64,000 nucleotides of DNA. It comes from Jacaranda mimosifolia. Lineage: Eukaryota > Streptophyta > Magnoliopsida > Lamiales > Bignoniaceae. The stretch is taken from the NCBI GenBank assembly GCA_018894105.1, contig CM032127.1:29938369-30002368 (forward strand), read 5' to 3'. Below the pieces are notes generated by a model. The model searched no databases. It saw only the letters and a list, made by a program, of their open reading frames with translations, and was not told the DNA's origin. Shown here piece by piece: positions 1 through 10,784 of the stretch (the first letter of the stretch is position 1; the number at the start of each line of letters is the position of its first letter). A program made the position numbers and the translations under genes.

Positions 1-2
1 TG

Positions 3-1620
3 CTGCATGCTATTGATACTAATGAAGATGGTGGAGACTCAAAGGAAGAATCAACAGCATCCACTCCTCGCTCAACCTCAAGTTCCTCAAACATAGTGCT
101 AGTGATGGTGACAAGTGCTACAACTTTGGAGGAACAAATTGCTAATTTGACGAAGATTATTGAAAGGCTAGCAAAGCATGCCCAAGAGCAAGATTCTCAA
201 ATCTCTAAGTTGATGAACAAAGTGGATAATGCTGAGACTAGTCGTGTGATGGAGAAACAAATAGAGGCTCAAGATGAAGTCGAAACATCCACAAAGAAGC
301 AACCAATTGAAAGTGAAAAGCCTAAAACAAAGGAACTACAAGTTTCCACTGATGGATTGATTCCTATTGACCAGTTGAGGGAGTTTATCATGGGAACTAT
401 CAAAGACAAATTTGAAGGAAGCTCTAAGTCATTCATGACTTATTCCAAGCCATATACTCAAAGGATTGACAACTTTAATATGCCAATTGGTTATCAGCCA
501 CCAAAGTTCCAGCAATTTGATGGCAATAGCAATCCAAAGCAGCATGTGGCTCATTTCATTGAAACTTGTAACAATGCTGGGACGTATGGAGATTACCTAG
601 TTAAGTAATTTGTTCGATCCTTGAAGGGTAATGCTTTTGATTGGTATACTGACTTAGAAGTAGGCTCAATTGATAGTTGGGAGCAATTGGAGCAAGAATT
701 TCTCAATCGCTTCTACTGTATCCGAAGGATAGTTAGTATGGTTGAACTCACCAATTCCCGCCAGTGGAAAAAAAGAGCCAGTCATTGATTACATTAATCG
801 CTGGGGAAACTTAAGCCTTAATTGCAAAGACAGATTGTTTGAGGCTTCAGCCATTGAGATGTGCATTCAAGGGATGCATTGGGGACTTCGATATATTCTG
901 CAAGGAATTCAACCCAAAACATTTGAAGAGTTGGCTGCTCGAACCCATGATATGGAGTTAAGCATGTTAGCTAGTGGAGTAGAAGGGCCACCAATTCAAG
1001 AGCCTCGAAAGCCTAAAGAAAAGCAAGAATTCAAGAAAGGGGGCAAACCTCTCGCTAAGACACAAAGTAAAGAAGCTATGGCGGTGAATGCAACACCCAT
1101 TAAGTTTCGTACGAAGGCAGAAGGCATAAAGGATGAAAGGAAGGATGTCTCCTACGAAAGAGGACAAAGAAAATTAACTTTAAAAGAGATACAGGCTAAG
1201 ACATACCCATTCCTTGATTCTGATGTCTCTGGAATATTTGATGATTTGCTAAAAGCAAACCTCATAGGATTACCTGAAATGAAGAGACCTGAAGAACTTG
1301 CAAAAATTGATGACCCAAAGTATTGCAAGTACCATCGGTTGGTGGGTCACCCAATCCATGACTGCTTCGTATTCAAAGATAAAGTGATGCAATTAGCTCG
1401 ACAAGGAAAAATCTCACTTGAGGAAGATAATGCCGTCTCAAATCATGCTACTATTGAGGTTGAAAAGGGCGTGCTTGGAGATCACAACAGTAACATTGCG
1501 TGCTGTATGATAAGTGAAGAAAGGATCACTTCTAGTGAAGCATGTCTATCAGATGAAGAAAATCATGATATGACTGACGAGTGCATGTCGGCAATGACTT
1601 TCATTGATGAAGACTTGTTG
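3..1620 (+). pseudogene. gag: Tat-0 gag (broken)
   Basis: This encodes the capsid/nucleocapsid polyprotein that packages the element's RNA. The frame is open from base 3 to a TAA at 606-608, then continues in register with the 742-1806 frame. The first part has a coiled-coil-like N-terminus (EEQIANLTKIIERLAKHAQE) and a capsid-like core (QQFDGNSNPKQHVAHF ... NAFDWYTDLE, SWEQLEQEFLNRF), which is the retrotrans_gag signature. A cysteine/histidine cluster at about 1321-1380 ([16 protein letters not shown]) is the zinc-knuckle-like motif of Tat gag proteins. The stop at 606 sits where family members have Gln (CAA to TAA). A further disruption lies between 610 and 742. Confidence 0.9.
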
Positions 1621-2132
1621 CTTGGCTCCAAACCCCACAATAGGCCATTGTTTGTAACTGGCTATGCTCGAGAGCAGAAGATAAATAGAATTTTGATTGA
1701 TGGAGGCTCTGCAGTCAATATCTTGCCATTATGTGTGTTGAAGGATTTAGGAATCCCCACAGATGAGTTGACAAACAGTCGCCTAATTATCCAAGGGTTC
1801 AATTAAGGGGGCAAAGTGCTCTCGGAATAATAAGAATAAAGTTATTGATGGACGATATGTTGTCAACGGCATTATTTCATGTCATAGATGCCAAGACGTC
1901 ATACAATATGCTTTTAGGCCGACCATGGTTACATGAAAATGGTGTAGTTCCTTCTACTTGGCACCAATGTTTCAAATATTGTCGAGAAGGTGTGGTAAAG
2001 AAAGTGCTTGGAGATAGCAAACCTTTCACTGAAGCTGAATCACACTTAGCAGATGCCAAATACTGCACTGAAAGTATGAAAACCGCCAAGGCTAAAGAAC
2101 AAGAGGAATCCAAGGAACAAGATGATCTTTGA
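1621..2132 (+). pseudogene. Tat-0 aspartic protease (broken)
   Basis: This retropepsin would process the polyprotein. The active-site region reads [12 protein letters not shown] at about 1696-1731; DGG in place of DTG/DSG is usual in this plant lineage. After a TAA at 1804-1806 and a frameshift, the second half continues at 1845 with [20 protein letters not shown], the conserved retropepsin flap/C-terminal block (ILGRPWLH). The stop at 1804 fits CAA to TAA. It follows gag without a gap, as in a single gag-pol frame. Confidence 0.88.
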
Positions 2133-3231
2133 TGGAGGAAATAATGTTAAAAACTTGATTCCAGCATGCAGCGGTAAAAATCACGTAAAGAGAGAGTCAC
2201 CTCTGGTAGGATTTGAGTCATTGAAAGAATTGACATTTCCCCTAACCAAGCTTGATGTGAAGAAGCCATCCCCTCAGCCGTTAAAAGGATTTGTTTGCGC
2301 AACTCAAGGAGTCGAGAAGGAACACGGAGAATCTCTGCATCTTCAAAATGAGACTTGCTTTGATCCAAGAGCTTATAAACTTCTCGTCAAAGCCGGATAC
2401 AATCCACAAGAACATTCCATTTTGGGAAAACTCCTTCTTGAGGCTTCTGGAAAGCAAACGTATGAGCTTAACACTACCCAAAAGATGTTGAAGGAAAAGG
2501 GTCACAGTGTTCAAAGCTCTCGAATAGGACTTGGATTTGTCCCTCAGAATCCTATTCGTATTGCAATTAGGAGAGCCAGTAGTAATCATATAGTTGGAGA
2601 GGAATTTTCTTCAACAAATGATGTTTTTGATGAAAATGGGAAGAAAGTCCCGCGAATCTCAATTTTTGATAGACTTGGAAAGTGGTGGCATAAAAGAACC
2701 CATAATCGAAGATTGAATTCATCCAAAACGCCAAAGTATTTGAAGTGGGTTAGCGAGCCAAAAAAGCTAAGGAGTTCAATTCCTTCACGCATGAAGCGGT
2801 GCTCTATTTTGAATATATTATGTGGTAGAACCTTGAAGGTTAAACTGCAAACCATTATTTTCACACGAACTCAAATGGACGAAGAAGACGACAAAGAAAG
2901 TATGGCCTTTTCATATCATATTGTTGATAATACTAGTCAGCCAACTCGTCAAAATGCTAAGGATTGTCTTTTCAAGCAAATCTCCGAGCTTGTCTGCAGC
3001 GGTTACATAAGTGAAAAGGATGGCGCCATGAAGACAGTTCATATAAGAAGAAAGGGTGGACAAACAAGGGCATGCATGGAATTCAAAAAGATTGAGTCCG
3101 TGGAAGAAGATATTGCGCCAGCCTACCATATCACTTTGAGTGAAGAATTGTTGATTGAAGAAGAAGATGCTGAAACTGCTCATCTTGAGTTCGAAGAAGG
3201 TGTTAAAGCCATTGTAGATGAATTGAAATAG
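2122..3231 (+). pseudogene. Tat-0 protease-RT linker region of pol
   Basis: A 369-residue open stretch between protease and RT has no catalytic motif that I recognise. It is Lys- and Glu-rich and ends in an acidic run ([20 protein letters not shown]), which is typical of the long spacer before the RT in this plant gypsy family. It terminates at a TAG (3229-3231) and the same frame continues as INLGDPNDLRPIYVSALLTA into RT, so the stop is an internal mutation of one polyprotein. Treat it as part of pol, not a gene. Confidence 0.75.
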
Positions 3232-4160
3232 ATCAATTTAGGTGATCCCAATGACCTTCGGCCTATCTACGTTAGTGCTTTGTTGACTGCTAAGGAAGAA
3301 GAAATATATGTTGAGTTATTACATGAATTCAAAGATATATTTGCATGGTCATACAAACAGATGCCTGGGTTAGATCCAAAAGTGGCAGTCCATTATCTAT
3401 CAGTAAAGAAAGGAGCTCATCCAGTCAAACAAGCTCAACGGCGGTTCTGCCCTGAACTGGTTCCTTTAATTGAAGTTGAAGTGAACAAACTCATTGAGGT
3501 TGGGTTCATTCGAGAAGTCAAGTATCCAACTTGGATCACCAGCATTGTCCCAGTAAGGAAGAAAAATGGACAGATTCGAGTTTGTGTTGACTTTAGGGAC
3601 TTGAATGGTGCTTGTCCTAAGGATGATTTTCCATTGCCATTGCTGAACTCATGATTGATGCCACCACAGGGCATGAAGCACTATCATTTATGGATGGATC
3701 ATCCGGATATAATCAAATACGTATGTCACCAAAAGATGAGGAGTTGACTGCATTTCGTACTCCTAAAGGTACATATTGCTATAAAGTGATGCCGTTTGGG
3801 TTGAAGAATGCTGGTGCCACATATCAAAGAGCTATGCAAAAGATTTTTGATGATATGCTCCACAAGAACATTGAATGTTATGTTGATGACGTGGTTGTTA
3901 AGTCCAAAAGGCGAGAAGATCATCTCCAAGATTTGAGACAAGTTTTTGAGCGCCTAAGAAAATATCAACTCAAAATGAACCTATTAAAGTGTGCATTTGG
4001 AGTGACATCGGGGAAGTTTTTGGGATTCATCGTTCGTCATCAAGGCATAGAAATCGAGCAAGCAAAGATTGATGCAATTTTGAAAATTAGCTTATCTTCG
4101 GAGATATTGAAATCTTCGGAGATATTGAAGATAAGCAAAGATTGATGCAATTTTGAAAGG
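3232..4160 (+). pseudogene. pol: Tat-0 reverse transcriptase (broken)
   Basis: RT copies genomic RNA into cDNA. Recognisable blocks in order are FAWSYKQMPGLDP, the HPVKQAQRRF block, GFIREVKYPTW, VCVDFRDLNGACPKDDFPLP, GYNQIRM, CYKVMPFGLKNAGATYQRAM and the catalytic YVDD (3879-3890). A frameshift at about 3648-3656 separates the first and second halves. Near the end (4082-4158) a 73-bp insertion built from neighbouring sequence disrupts the palm/thumb boundary. The domain is otherwise of normal length. Confidence 0.93.
4086..4158 (+). repeat. 73-bp templated insertion inside Tat-0 RT
   Basis: The 24-base block at 4082-4105 is identical to 4207-4230 downstream, and the 25-base block at 4061-4085 recurs at 4134-4158. 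Between them is an inverted repeat, CTTATCTTC (4091-4099) facing GAAGATAAG (4127-4135). The extra 73 bases are therefore copied from local sequence, and removing one copy brings the pol homology back into alignment. Confidence 0.85.
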
Positions 4161-4760
4161 TTGATGCCAGAGCCTCGAGACATACATGAACTCAAGAGTT
4201 TGCAAGGAAAATTAGCTTATCTTCGGAGATTCATATCAAATTTAGCTGGTAAGTGTCAACCATTCAACCGTCTGATGAAGAAAGGCATTCCATTTGAATG
4301 GGATGAAGCTTGTAGCAATGTTTTTAATAGTATAAAAGCTTATCTAATGTGGCCTCCTGTGTTGGTCGCACCAGTACCTGGACGCCCGCTGATCCTTTAC
4401 ATCGCTGCTGAAGAACGTTCCTTTGGAGCTTTACTAGCACAGAAAAATAATGAAGGAAAGGAAAGTGCCTTGTACTACTTGAGCAGGATGATGATGCCAA
4501 ATGAGGTGAAATACTCGCCAATTGAGAAAATATGTTTGACTCTAATTTTTGCAATCCAAAAGTTGAAGCATTACTTTCAGGCACATACTGTCCGTCTTGT
4601 CTTAAAAGCAAATCCATTAAAATATGTCATGTCAAAACTTGTCATCTTCGATAGACTCACGAGATGGTACCTTCAGTTACAACAGTTTGAGATTATCTAT
4701 GTTCCGCAGAAGGTAGTAAAAGGTCAAGTTTTAGCTGACTTCTTAGTTGATCATCCCATC
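4161..4760 (+). pseudogene. Tat-0 RT connection and Ty3-type RNase H
   Basis: The frame resumes with PRDIHELKSLQGKLAYLRRF and LIKKG-like connection sequence, then the Ty3 RNase H core: LILYIAAEERSFGALLAQ, ALYYLSRMMMPNEVKYSPIEK, AIQKLKHYFQAHTVRL and GQVLADFL. It would degrade RNA in the RNA/DNA hybrid. The first catalytic acidic position is hard to find in LYIAAEERS, which agrees with the degenerate first RNase H reported for Tat elements that also have the second RNase H. Confidence 0.85.
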
Positions 4761-4829
4761 CCTGCTGAGTGGGAATTATCTGATGACCTACTCGATGAAG
4801 ATGTCTTGATAGTTGAAATTGCATCTCCT

Positions 4830-5215
4830 TGGAAGATGTACTTTGATGGAGCATCCCACAGAGAAGGAGCTGGTGCTGGAGTGGTGTTCATTACATCAAA
4901 TGATGAAGTATTACCATATTCCTTCACTTTAACTGAAAACTGCTCCAACAATGTTGCTGAATATCAAGCTCTTATTCTTGGGTTGGAGATGGCGGTTGAC
5001 ATAAAATAATTGCGCCTTAAAGTCTATGGAGATTCCAAGTTGGTGGTCAACCAATTGCTTGGATCATATGAAGTTAAGAAGCCTGAGTTACTCCCCTACT
5101 TTAATTACGCAAAAAGACTCATTGGATGGCTTGGGGAAGTAGAAATTGAACATGTGCCAAGGAAGGAAAATAAGTAAGCTGATGCGTTGGCTAAATTGGC
5201 TTCTTCACTTGCCAT
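4830..5215 (+). pseudogene. Tat-0 second, archaeal-type RNase H (aRNH)
   Basis: A second RNase H follows the Ty3 one. Visible motifs are MYFDGASHREGAGAGVVF (first Asp), NNVAEYQALILGLEMA (Glu), VYGDSKLVVNQLLGSYEVK (second Asp) and ADALAKLAS (last Asp), the D-E-D-D set of aRNH. This duplication defines the Tat group. Two stops interrupt it, at 5007-5009 and 5175-5177; the latter fits a CAA/CAG to TAA change in a conserved Gln-Ala-Asp-Ala context. Confidence 0.9.
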
Positions 5216-6585
5216 ACCTGAAAATGAAGTGAAAATTCTAATATGTAAAAGTTGGGTTGTACCACCAATTTTTGATGATGAGGATTATAAAGAAGATGAA
5301 AGCCATATCGTTCAAGTATTTGAGATAGAGAAGGAAGATTGGCGCCGAGCGATCGTGGATTACTTGAAGTACGAGAAGTTACTTGATGATCCACGCCAAA
5401 GAGTTGATACCCGACGTTGGGCGACTCGCTTCATTTATTACAAAGGTTTACTTTATAGGCGATCTTTTGATGGAGTCTTTTTGTGATGTTTAAGTGATGA
5501 GGAAACTATCCAAGCTATGGAAAAAGCTCATTCTGGAGTTTGCGCGGCTCACCAGTCAGGTTCGAAATTACATTTTCGAATAAAAAGAATGGGCTATTAC
5601 TGGCCAACAATGGTGAAAGATTGCATGGATTATGCTCAAAGATGTCAAGCTTGCCAATTTCATGCAAATTTTATTCACCAACCACCCGAGCCATTACATC
5701 CAACTGTCGCTTCATGGCCGTTTGATGCTTGGGGATTAGATGTGGTTGGACCAATGACAAAGTCTTCTGTTTGGCACTTGTATATATTGGCTGCAACAGA
5801 CTATTTCTCTAAGTGGGCTGAGGCAATACCCCTCAAAGACATAAAGAAGGAAAATGTTGCTGACTTTATCCGCATCAACATTATATATCACTATGGGGTT
5901 CCTCGATACATAATCACTGATAATGGAAAGCCCTTTAGTAATAGTCTGATAGATAAACTTTGCCAGAAAATCAATTTTAAGCAGAGGAAATCTTCCATGT
6001 ACTATGCTGCGGCTAATGGTCTTGCTGAAGCATTCAATAAAACTCTATGTAATTTTGCTGAAAAAAGTAGTCTCAAAGACGAAGAGGGATTGGCATGAAA
6101 GGATCGGAGAAGCTTTATGGGCATATCGAACTACTCATAGAACACCTACACAAGCAACTCTGTATTCATTGGTTTATGGTGTTGAAGCTGTTTTATCTCT
6201 TGAGCAGCAAATTGCATCATTAAAGATAGCTATACAAGAAGGATTGACTGAGGAAGAAAATGCACGCTTACGTCTTGAAGAATTGGAGTCCCTTGATGAG
6301 AAAAGGTTAGAAGCACAACAAAGACTTGAGTGTTACCAAGCTAGGCTCTCCAAGACATTTAACAAGAAGGTGTGATCACGATCTTTTCAAGTTGGAGATT
6401 TGGTACTCGCTGTGAGAAGACCCATCATCATAACTCATCGAACTGGGAATAAGTTCACATCAAAATGGGATGGTCCTTATATTGTCAAAGAAGTTTATAC
6501 AAATGGTGCATATAAGTTGATTGCTGAAGACGGATTAAGAATTGACCCTATAAATGGGAAGTTCTTGAAGCGCTACTATGCATAA
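5187..6585 (+). pseudogene. Tat-0 integrase (broken)
   Basis: Integrase inserts the cDNA. The N-terminal zinc finger reads AHSGVCAAHQSG...CQACQ (5525-5660). The catalytic core has GLDVVGP (first Asp), YIITDNGKPFSN (second Asp) and ANGLAEAFNKTL (Glu). The C-terminal domain has FQVGDLVLAVRRP and KFTSKWDGPYIVKEVY (6388-6490). Stops at 5484-5486 and 6373-6375 both fit CGA to TGA, and a frameshift lies at about 6060-6080. The end at 6585 is followed by non-coding 3' sequence. Confidence 0.92.
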
Positions 6586-6939
6586 AGTTGGGAGATTGCT
6601 CCTTGATGCACGAGCCTAAACTGCATGTTACTCCTGACCCACATGAGTATAAATTGTGAACGGTACCCACCAAAGATGGTGCATGTGGTTAAACTGCTAA
6701 CTTACCCCACTAAAGGTATTTTATGTGGTTAAAATATCAAATACCCCATCTAGTCTAAGGTGGTTAAGCAATAGATACTCCTGGCCCGCATGAGTATAAA
6801 CTGTGAACGGCACACCCCCTAAAATGTTGATTTCTTTGAACTACGTTATGGCTTGATCCCTATATTGGGTACGTAGGCAGCTTAGATATTCTCTAAGTTC
6901 AGTCATGAGTTCATTTTAAACATACTTTTCCTTGGTTTC
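6586..6939 (+). other. Tat-0 proximal 3' untranslated region with a duplicated block
   Basis: No ORF is seen. A block starting tactcctg at 6629-6665 is repeated at 6776-6812 (offset 147 bases, a few substitutions), so part of the leader of the 3' region has been duplicated. It lies directly after the integrase stop. Confidence 0.6.
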
Positions 6940-7590
6940 ATTAAAAAAAAAAAAAAGAAAGTAGTTTGGTTCTTTTTTTATTAAGTTTGAGTTTTTAGTA
7001 GTTTAATTGTTTTTATTAAGTTCAAGTTTTTAATTTATTAAGTTTTCTTAAAAAAAAAGTAGTTTAGTTGTTTTTATTAAGTAGTTTAATTGTTTTTAAG
7101 TCTTCTTAAAAAAAAAGAAAAAGAAAAAGTAGTTTAGTTCTTTTTATTAAGTTTGAGTTTTTAGTAGTTTAATTGTTTTTATTAAGTTTGAGTTTTTAGT
7201 AGTTTAGTTGTTTTTATTAAGTTTGAGTTTTTAGTTTATTAAGTTTTCTTAAAAAAAAAATAGTTTAGTTGTTTTTATTAAGTAGTTTAATTCTTTTTGA
7301 GTTTTTAGTTTATTAAGTTTTCTTTAAAAAAAATAAAATAGTTTAGTTGTTTTTATTAAGTAGTTTAATTGTTTTTGAGTTTTTAGTTTATTAAGTTTTC
7401 TTTAAAAAAAAAAAATAGTTTAGTTGTTTTTATTAAGTAGTTTAATTGTTTTTGAGTTTTTAGTTTATTAAGCTTTCTTAAAAAAAAAAAAAGAGTAGTT
7501 TAGTTGTTTTTATTAAGTTTGAGTTTTTAGTAATTTTATTTTCTCTATTAAGTTTGAGTTTTTAGTTTGTTAAGTTAAAAAAAAAAAAAA
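6940..7590 (+). repeat. AT-rich tandem repeat array in Tat-0 3' region
   Basis: Irregular repeats are built from the phrases agtagtttagttgttttt, attaagtttgagttttta and an A8-A14 tract. They recur roughly every 60-75 bases with internal deletions. Hypervariable tandem arrays between pol and the 3' LTR are known for Tat/Ogre elements. No coding potential is seen. Confidence 0.85.
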
Positions 7591-7604
7591 GTTCTAAACA
7601 AATT

Positions 7605-9365
7605 TCAAATAAAAGGACTCAAGTTCTTTAATTTTTCTTTGACAGCCTCCAAGTATTCCATTGAAGTGTGCAAATTTTCAACTACTTTATTACTCAATGG
7701 AGGAGTATTCTTGATAGCAATAATTTCCTCTTCAATTTCATAAATTTCAACTTGAGCACTTGGAAGAAGTTGTTGTTGGCGTTTCAGTGATGAAGTCAAA
7801 TTCTTCTTGTTCCTTTGAATTATTAAGATCCTTCCCAATACATTCCAACTCTTCTTGGGTGGATTGAATTTGATTCACTTCTTTGCTTTTTCTTTGAGCA
7901 TTATGGAGACGATTTTTGGCTTCATCTAATTGTTGTGCAAGAAGTTAATTGGATGCTTCCTCAAAAGATGCTGACTTTGCTTCATCATAAGCGATGGCCT
8001 TGTCAAATAATATTTGCAATAATCCTTCCACATTGGAGATGTCAAATTTGTTGAAGCCCCTCACTGATTCAAGTAGAAATTGAACACTGTCTTCGATATG
8101 TGAGAATGAGTCAAGTGGAGTATTTGCTATTCTCTTGCGAAGGCCACCCCACAACATTTGAAGATATTTTCTTTTTGATAATTAAATACAAATTCCACAC
8201 CTTTATATATTGAAATTAGAATACAAGGAGAGTTGGATTATTTGATGGGTGATGATGAATTAGTTTATTTGGAGGACAATGGTGAATTGCCCCTAAAGCT
8301 TACACATTGGAAATCTTGTTTGAAGAAGTCTCCTAGGATCATCCCTCCATATAAAGCAAGTTTGTTAGCCTTGGCCACTCCCAATATCCTTTGATATAGT
8401 GGAATTCGCCATTAAATTGAAAAGTATCTCCCTCCTTAGCTTTGCCTTCAATGATGTTACGACCCAATAGGGGTAGAAGAATTAATTTGTTTGATTGTTG
8501 GTGATGAATTAATCCATTTGGAGGACAAAAAGGAGTTGCCCTTAAAGCCCACACCTTGGAAGTCTTGATCTCTTGGGTGTATTAATGCTACAACTCAATG
8601 TTGAAGAAGAATTAGTTTGGTTGATTGTTGATGATGAATTAATTCGTTTGGAGGACAATAATGAGTTGCCTTTAAAGTTCGCACGTTGGAAGTCTTGATC
8701 TCTTGGTCTATTAATGCTGCAACCCAATGTTGAAGAAGAATTAGTTTGATTGATTGTTGATGATGAATTAGTTCGTTTGGAGGACAATAATGAGCTGCCC
8801 TTAAAGCCCACACCTTGGAAGTTTTGATCTCTTGGTCTATTAATGCTGCAATCCAATGTTGAAGAAGAATTAGTTTGATTGATTGTTGATGATGAATTAG
8901 TTCGTTTGGAGGACAATAATGAGCTACCCTTAAAGCCCACACCTTGGAAGTTTTGATCTCTTGGTCTATTAATGCTGCAATCCAATGTTGAAGAAGAATT
9001 AGTTTGATTGATTGTTGATGATGAATTAGTTCGTTTGGAGGACAATAATGAGTTGCCCTTAAAGTCCACACCTTGGAAGTCTTGATCTCTTGGGTCCATT
9101 AATGTTGCAACTCAATGTTGAAGAAGAATTAGTTTGATTGATTGTTGATGACGAATTAGTTCGTTTGGAGGACAATAATGAGTTGCTCTTAAAATCCACA
9201 TCTTGGAAGTCTTGATCTCTTGGGTCCATTAATACTGCAACTCAATGTTGAAGAAAAATTAGTTTGATTGATTGTTGATGATGAATTAATTCGTTTGAAG
9301 GACAATAATGAGTTGCCCTTAAAGCCCACACCTTGGAAGTCTTGATCTCATGGGTCCATTAAATC
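7605..9365 (-). pseudogene. Tat-0 antisense ORF, plant-mobile-domain-like (broken)
   Basis: On the - strand, between pol and the 3' LTR, a decayed coding region can be followed. It begins with a 43-residue Ser/Asn-rich repeat block (about 9365-8480). Next comes FNGEFHYIKGYWEWP with GYWEW at 8389-8375, a motif I associate with the start of plant mobile domain (PMD/aminotransferase-like) proteins. A segment WGGLRKRIANTPLDSF...GFNKFDISN (8157-7945) and a coiled-coil-like Glu/Lys/Gln-rich tail (7838-7605) follow. Frames shift at least twice. Antisense ORFs at this place are known for Tat elements; the PMD assignment rests on the short motif and position. Confidence 0.65.
8237..9365 (-). repeat. 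129-130-bp tandem repeat, 43-residue coding period
   Basis: Marker ttgaagaagaa starts at 8601, 8730, 8859, 8988, 9118 and 9248: three spacings of 129 and two of 130. More diverged units lie at about 8476 and 8240. Because 129 = 3 x 43, the array reads in frame on the - strand as repeats of the type NQTNSSSTLDCSINRPRDQN. The two 130-base spacings shift the frame in the outer units. It lies inside the antisense ORF of Tat-0. Confidence 0.93.
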
Positions 9366-10299
9366 AGCTTTGGCTACTTTGCTGCATATCTACCAACAAG
9401 AAGAATGAGTAGTCAAAAGTGTGCTTTTCTCCGTAAATTAATTCTCTTCATCAAGGATAATCAAGTGTTCTACTCCGGCGATGAAAGATCGGGCAAATAG
9501 TTAAATGGGATATTAGTTGGCAATGCTAATGGAATGCTATACGTGGGCCACATAATTGCAAAATAATAGCATACTCGGTTTTCAGAAATAAAAGCATCTT
9601 TGGCCAAGGAAGAAAGATTCATATTACCTTGATGGCGAGCACTACATGCACACATATATTACCTTGTGTTGAGGCTTGGATTTAATTCATTCCTTGATTT
9701 ACTAATTTGAAGCTGAATGAAGAATGCTTTCAAGAACCAATTGAAGTGATAAATTGCAGCTGATTATATTTGAGCGTGCACACAGATTTTGTCCACTGCT
9801 ATTGAAGAATTTTGATTTGTGATCGTGTCTTTTTATAGTGCCTCATTATGTCTCCTAATCCTAATAGGAGTAGAAGTGTTGTGATCTGACTCAAATTAAG
9901 AGATTGGGAATTAAGTCAACTCTATCTCTTGGGAGGGATTTGATTTATGAAAAAATTTCTCCTTGGAAGTCCATCTTATCCGGACTCCTTTGAAGATTTA
10001 TTGCTCCTGACCATTCACAAAGGAATCCTTTTCCCTTTAAAAGTAACCTACTGCTAATTGGCCTCCGCCAAAGGTTTTTTTTTTTTTTAAAAGGGCATGT
10101 TATAATTTAATAATGCCAAATCCCACAGTCTTGAATGTTGTGGACCTTGATTTCTAATTCCATTAGGAATATATGTTGGCATTCAAATTAGCATGGTCAT
10201 TAGATTAAGTGTGTGTACGTATATATATAAGTTCTCAAAAATCAAATACTTCAAGTCTTGTCTCTTTTGGGATTGATTTGCACCCCTTCATCAAGCCTT
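9366..10299. other. Tat-0 distal 3' region, no gene seen
   Basis: Unique-looking sequence between the tandem array and the polypurine tract. Short frames on either strand have no recognisable motif. A T-run lies at about 10076-10088. Confidence 0.5.
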
Positions 10300-10309
10300 G
10301 AAGAGGGGG
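10300..10309 (+). other. Tat-0 polypurine tract
   Basis: The purine run gaagaggggg ends seven bases before the 3' LTR. It would prime plus-strand DNA synthesis. The short gap (cattatt) between tract and LTR is longer than in many elements. Confidence 0.75.
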
Positions 10310-10686
10310 CATTATTTGTAAACATATTAAATTTTTGACCAATTGAGAAGTGACACATGTAAAATAATATATTAAATATTAATTTAAAATTTTCTATTTA
10401 TATTTTGGGATTTATTAAATTTAATTCCTAAAAATAAATAGTTAATTTTAATTAATAGTTTAATATTTATTTTATATTCAAATCAAGCATTGACACGTGT
10501 CAAAGATGGAGTGTCTGCATCAATGGACCAATCAAATCAAAGATATTTGATATTGATATTATCTTTTGATGTTTGATATTATCAAATCAAATATATCTTA
10601 TATTATCTCTTGATTTTGATATTATTTTATCAAAGAGATAATCTTTGAAGGAGTTCAAGTCAATTAGAAGTCTTCCATCAAACACC

Positions 10687-10694
10687 TATATAAA
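10687..10694 (+). promoter_or_regulatory. TATA box of Tat-0 LTR promoter
   Basis: TATATAAA followed by GGGG lies about 370 bases into the LTR, with the likely transcription start 25-35 bases downstream (about 10720-10730). It is the only strong TATA motif of the LTR in a suitable position. Confidence 0.75.
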
Positions 10695-10784
10695 GGGGTG
10701 ATTCCAGCTCATTTGACACAACACAAATTCTAGCAGACGAGAGAAACTCTGAAGGAGGCCAGCAATTCTCTCAAGCAAATTTAA

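Noticed and set aside
1877..2864. Several - strand ORFs of 73-102 residues within Tat-0 gag-pol
   Set aside because: Shadows of the + strand polyprotein with no similarity of their own.
8339..9071. Second - strand frame through the 129-bp array (158 residues, IHHQQS repeats)
   Set aside because: It is the shadow of the other - strand frame; a 129-bp unit leaves every frame open. The frame with GYWEW beyond the array was used only for the motif.
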